A stretch of 64,000 nt of DNA from NCBI GenBank assembly GCA_021792795.1, contig JAJYUB010000006.1, positions 1 through 64,000 of the forward strand. Reading direction: 5' to 3'. This document shows positions 62,063 to 64,000 of the stretch, one piece after another. Below the pieces are notes generated by a model that made no database searches, was not told the DNA's origin, and was given only the letters and a program-made list of their open reading frames with translations. Each line of letters starts with the position of its first letter. The first letter of the stretch is position 1. A program made the position numbers and the translations under genes. This stretch comes from Acidobacteriota bacterium (lineage in GTDB: Bacteria > Acidobacteriota > Terriglobia > Terriglobales > Acidobacteriaceae).

Positions 62063-63465
62063 TCCAATTTCGATTCCAGCGCAGGCAGAAGTTCTTGGTT
62101 TTTAGATGCATGCTGGCGAGACTCGTCCGATTTCAGGTTCCTTAGGACATCGATTGTTTTCCATGTCTGCGGTCCTATCAATACCAGAACGTATGAAACA
62201 ATCGTGCCTAGAATAACGCCTATGGCTCCAATTCGTTGCACCAGAAGAATCGACAAAAACAGATTCACGGCTGCCGCAACCAAGGAAAGCCAGGTTTGCA
62301 AGCGAATCTCATTCGCCGCAACCAGAACGGTGGCCTCATTGTTCATCATGGTGCTGATGAGTGTCCACACGCACATGGCAATCAACAGCCCCTCCGACGG
62401 TACAGCCTCAGGACTGGCCCAAATACGAATAAAAGACTTTCCAAAAAGCAGGAAGACCAAGCAAAATGCCGATGCAAACAGCATTGTGGCCCACATGGTC
62501 TGGCGGTAGGTTGACCTGACCCAGGTTGCGTCTCCGCGTACGATGGCTTCCGAGTATGCGGGCCAAAGCGCCGGCATCAGCAGGGTTTGCAATATGGCCG
62601 CGTAGCCTACGAGCCTCCACGTAACATTGTAGGGAGTCACCTGGCTTGGCCCCATGAAGTGGGCGATGACAAGATTGTCGGAATTGAAGACAATGAGCCC
62701 TGATATCTGGAGAAGGAACATCATTCCTCCGAAGCTTAACATCTGTTTCGCAGTGGCAATATGCACCTTGCTCAGGTTCGGTAAGAGCCACGGCATATGC
62801 GAAAAAAATAGCCAAAACATGCAAATCATGCTGCTAAACAGAAGAGATCCAGAATATGCCAATACAAGCACCACGAGGCCGCCGCGGAAATATGTCGTCG
62901 CGACAATTGCTAGAAGGCTTAATACAGCGCCAGCCGCTGAAAAGTAGTTGGCGATCTGGAGTTGCTGATATCCGCCCAATATTCTGTTAATAAGGTTGAC
63001 AGGTAGTCCCAAAAGAAATAATACATATGCCACGCCAACTGCATCGCGTGATTGCCTGATTGCAAATGGGTCGTGGATATTGAATATGGAGCCAAAACTG
63101 AGAACATGCCAAAGCGGGTACCCTATTCCTCCTAAAAATAATGCCAGAGCAAACATCATCCAGAAGGCGCTGGCTGTATAAAGGCCGGCTAATTGTTTTG
63201 AGCCCAGAGCATAGGCCTCTGAAATTGAATTCGTCAGGGTATTTCCAATGCCAATATCCATGACAGCCAGCATGGCAAGGGTGGTGCCGATGGTCACCCA
63301 CACACCGTACATTTCAGCGCCCAAGTATCGCACCGTCAACGGAATCGAGATCGCGCTCACCGCTATTGAAATCCCTCTGCTGACAATGGAAGAGACCGTG
63401 GCCACAGCCACACGTCCGAGGCGACTATTTTGCGTCAGTACCGGGAGCCTAGCGAATAAATTCAA
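62059..63465 (-). CDS. Wzx-like oligosaccharide flippase
   Basis: 468 residues with about 12-14 membrane helices, of the MOP/MATE superfamily. VSIVSRGISIAVSAISIPLTVRYLG starts the first helix (given here in part: SIVSRGISIAVSAISIPL), and YGVWVTIGTTLAMLAVMD, VNLINRILGGYQQLQIANY and NSDNLVIAHFMGP follow. It would move lipid-linked glycan units across the inner membrane before polymerisation. First gene in the minus-strand glycan cluster; no wzy polymerase gene is seen. Confidence 0.85.
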   Translation of the reverse strand: MNLFARLPVLTQNSRLGRVAVATVSSIVSRGISIAVSAISIPLTVRYLGAEMYGVWVTIGTTLAMLAVMDIGIGNTLTNSISEAYALGSKQLAGLYTASAFWMMFALALFLGGIGYPLWHVLSFGSIFNIHDPFAIRQSRDAVGVAYVLFLLGLPVNLINRILGGYQQLQIANYFSAAGAVLSLLAIVATTYFRGGLVVLVLAYSGSLLFSSMICMFWLFFSHMPWLLPNLSKVHIATAKQMLSFGGMMFLLQISGLIVFNSDNLVIAHFMGPSQVTPYNVTWRLVGYAAILQTLLMPALWPAYSEAIVRGDATWVRSTYRQTMWATMLFASAFCLVFLLFGKSFIRIWASPEAVPSEGLLIAMCVWTLISTMMNNEATVLVAANEIRLQTWLSLVAAAVNLFLSILLVQRIGAIGVILGTIVSYVLVLIGPQTWKTIDVLRNLKSDESRQHASKNQELLPALESKLE

Positions 63466-63615
63466 TCTCTATACCTTGTTCTCATGCTTATGAGGATGCC
63501 ACGCGACTAGTTGAAAGTGGGGTGCGGCGGTTGGGTTGATGATACTACGCTGTAACTTGCCCGTTGGCCAGATGCGCGTCGCTGACAGCAAAGCTGGTTG
63601 GGTTGGAACATGGCT

Positions 63616-64000
63616 TCAGTCTCGCAGGTTCGCGGGGGCTGAGGTGACTTGTGAGAGCGTCTTGAAGTCGTCATCGGGGAGCTTGAGACTCGCGGCGGCA
63701 ACATTCTCCTCCAGGTGCGCGACGGAGGACGTTCCGGGAATGGGAGCCATGACGGGAGAGCGATGCAGCAGCCATGCCAAAGCGACCTGCAACGGGGACG
63801 CACCGAGTTTGTTGGCGACTTGTTGTAGCGCGTCGTTGGCCTGGCGGTTCTGTCCGAGCGGGGCCCACGGTACGAAAGCGATTCCATGCTGCTCGCAGTA
63901 GTTGAGGAGGTAGTCCCATTCGCGGTCGGCGAAACCGTAGCGATTTTGGACGGCGACGATGGGGACGATTTTCTGTGCCCGCTGCAGATGCTCCAAAGTA
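63616..64000 (-). CDS. Aldo/keto reductase, C-terminal part (runs off the right edge)
   Basis: About 128 residues visible, the C-terminal third of an AKR. IVAVQNRYGFADREWDYLLNYC, IAFVPWAPLGQ, LGASPLQVALAWLLHRSPVMAPIPGT (in parts) and HLEENVAA are the usual AKR motifs before and after the NADPH-binding loop. The open frame continues past base 64000, so the start and the catalytic Tyr are not visible. It ends 150 bases from the flippase start. Confidence 0.85.
   Translation of the reverse strand, partial: TLEHLQRAQKIVPIVAVQNRYGFADREWDYLLNYCEQHGIAFVPWAPLGQNRQANDALQQVANKLGASPLQVALAWLLHRSPVMAPIPGTSSVAHLEENVAAASLKLPDDDFKTLSQVTSAPANLRD

Noticed and set aside
1-64000. tRNA, rRNA, CRISPR arrays, prophage or plasmid origin
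   Set aside because: Read through both strands by eye: no cloverleaf with a TTCGANNC arm, no regularly spaced repeats, no phage structural genes.

Overview
The window looks like chromosomal DNA of an Acidobacteriota (Terriglobia-type) bacterium. The basis is indirect: a GC-rich Gram-negative gene set with lipid A and LPS export genes (lptD, lpxB, an MsbA-like ABC exporter), YchF and SucA proteins shorter or more divergent than the proteobacterial ones, a DUF2393-type membrane protein, a DUF6788/IS4-type insertion sequence, and many short intergenic palindromes that end in GGGGCAYCC. No rRNA, tRNA or CRISPR array was seen, so the lineage is an inference.

Left part (1-31.5 kb). The window opens in the right end of an IS1182-like element (1-162). 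An IS4-superfamily element with 19-bp terminal repeats and hairpin ends follows (221-2104). Its transposase carries an in-frame stop. Next come an OmpA-like envelope protein, a DUF2393-like protein, a DnaC-like loader ATPase and rpmE. A two-gene accessory cassette (HEPN-like protein plus an unknown protein, 5775-6774) sits between rpmE and a dus gene. Then: a predicted nuclease-fold protein with a DinB protein, the tldD/tldE protease pair, thiE, sthA, a ROK protein, a membrane diguanylate cyclase, a secreted SGNH hydrolase, an RDD protein, lptD, and the lipid/ribosome cluster DUF177-rpmF-plsX-fabD. At 29.0-30.3 kb a second IS1182-like copy, whose transposase has lost its first catalytic region, splits a small ORF. 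After it come a bacilliredoxin and a frameshifted HypA-like remnant.

Middle part (31.5-57.8 kb). Hemolysin III-type membrane protein, sucA (its start codon lies inside a dispersed repeat), a receiver-only response regulator, an SDR, a ZIP transporter, ychF, a DUF4149 protein, htpX, xdhC with a MocA-like nucleotidyltransferase, a PhoR/PhoB-like two-component pair, threonine aldolase, hemW, an MsbA-like exporter, lpxB, an M1-peptidase-like protein without its zinc site, malQ, a PpiD/SurA-like foldase and a BON-domain protein. Several of these act on the cell envelope.

Right part (57.9-63.5 kb). A tightly packed minus-strand glycan cluster, visibly less GC-rich than its surroundings: Wzx-like flippase, GT9 glycosyltransferase, WbsX/GH99-like protein, methyltransferase and GT2 glycosyltransferase. 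It is a likely O-antigen or exopolysaccharide locus. The window ends inside an aldo/keto reductase gene.

The accessory features that deserve most attention are the HEPN cassette, the zinc-less M1-like protein next to lpxB, the dispersed ~100-bp inverted-repeat element (two copies, one supplying the sucA start), and gene ends formed by repeats (sucA, hemW, the ROK gene).
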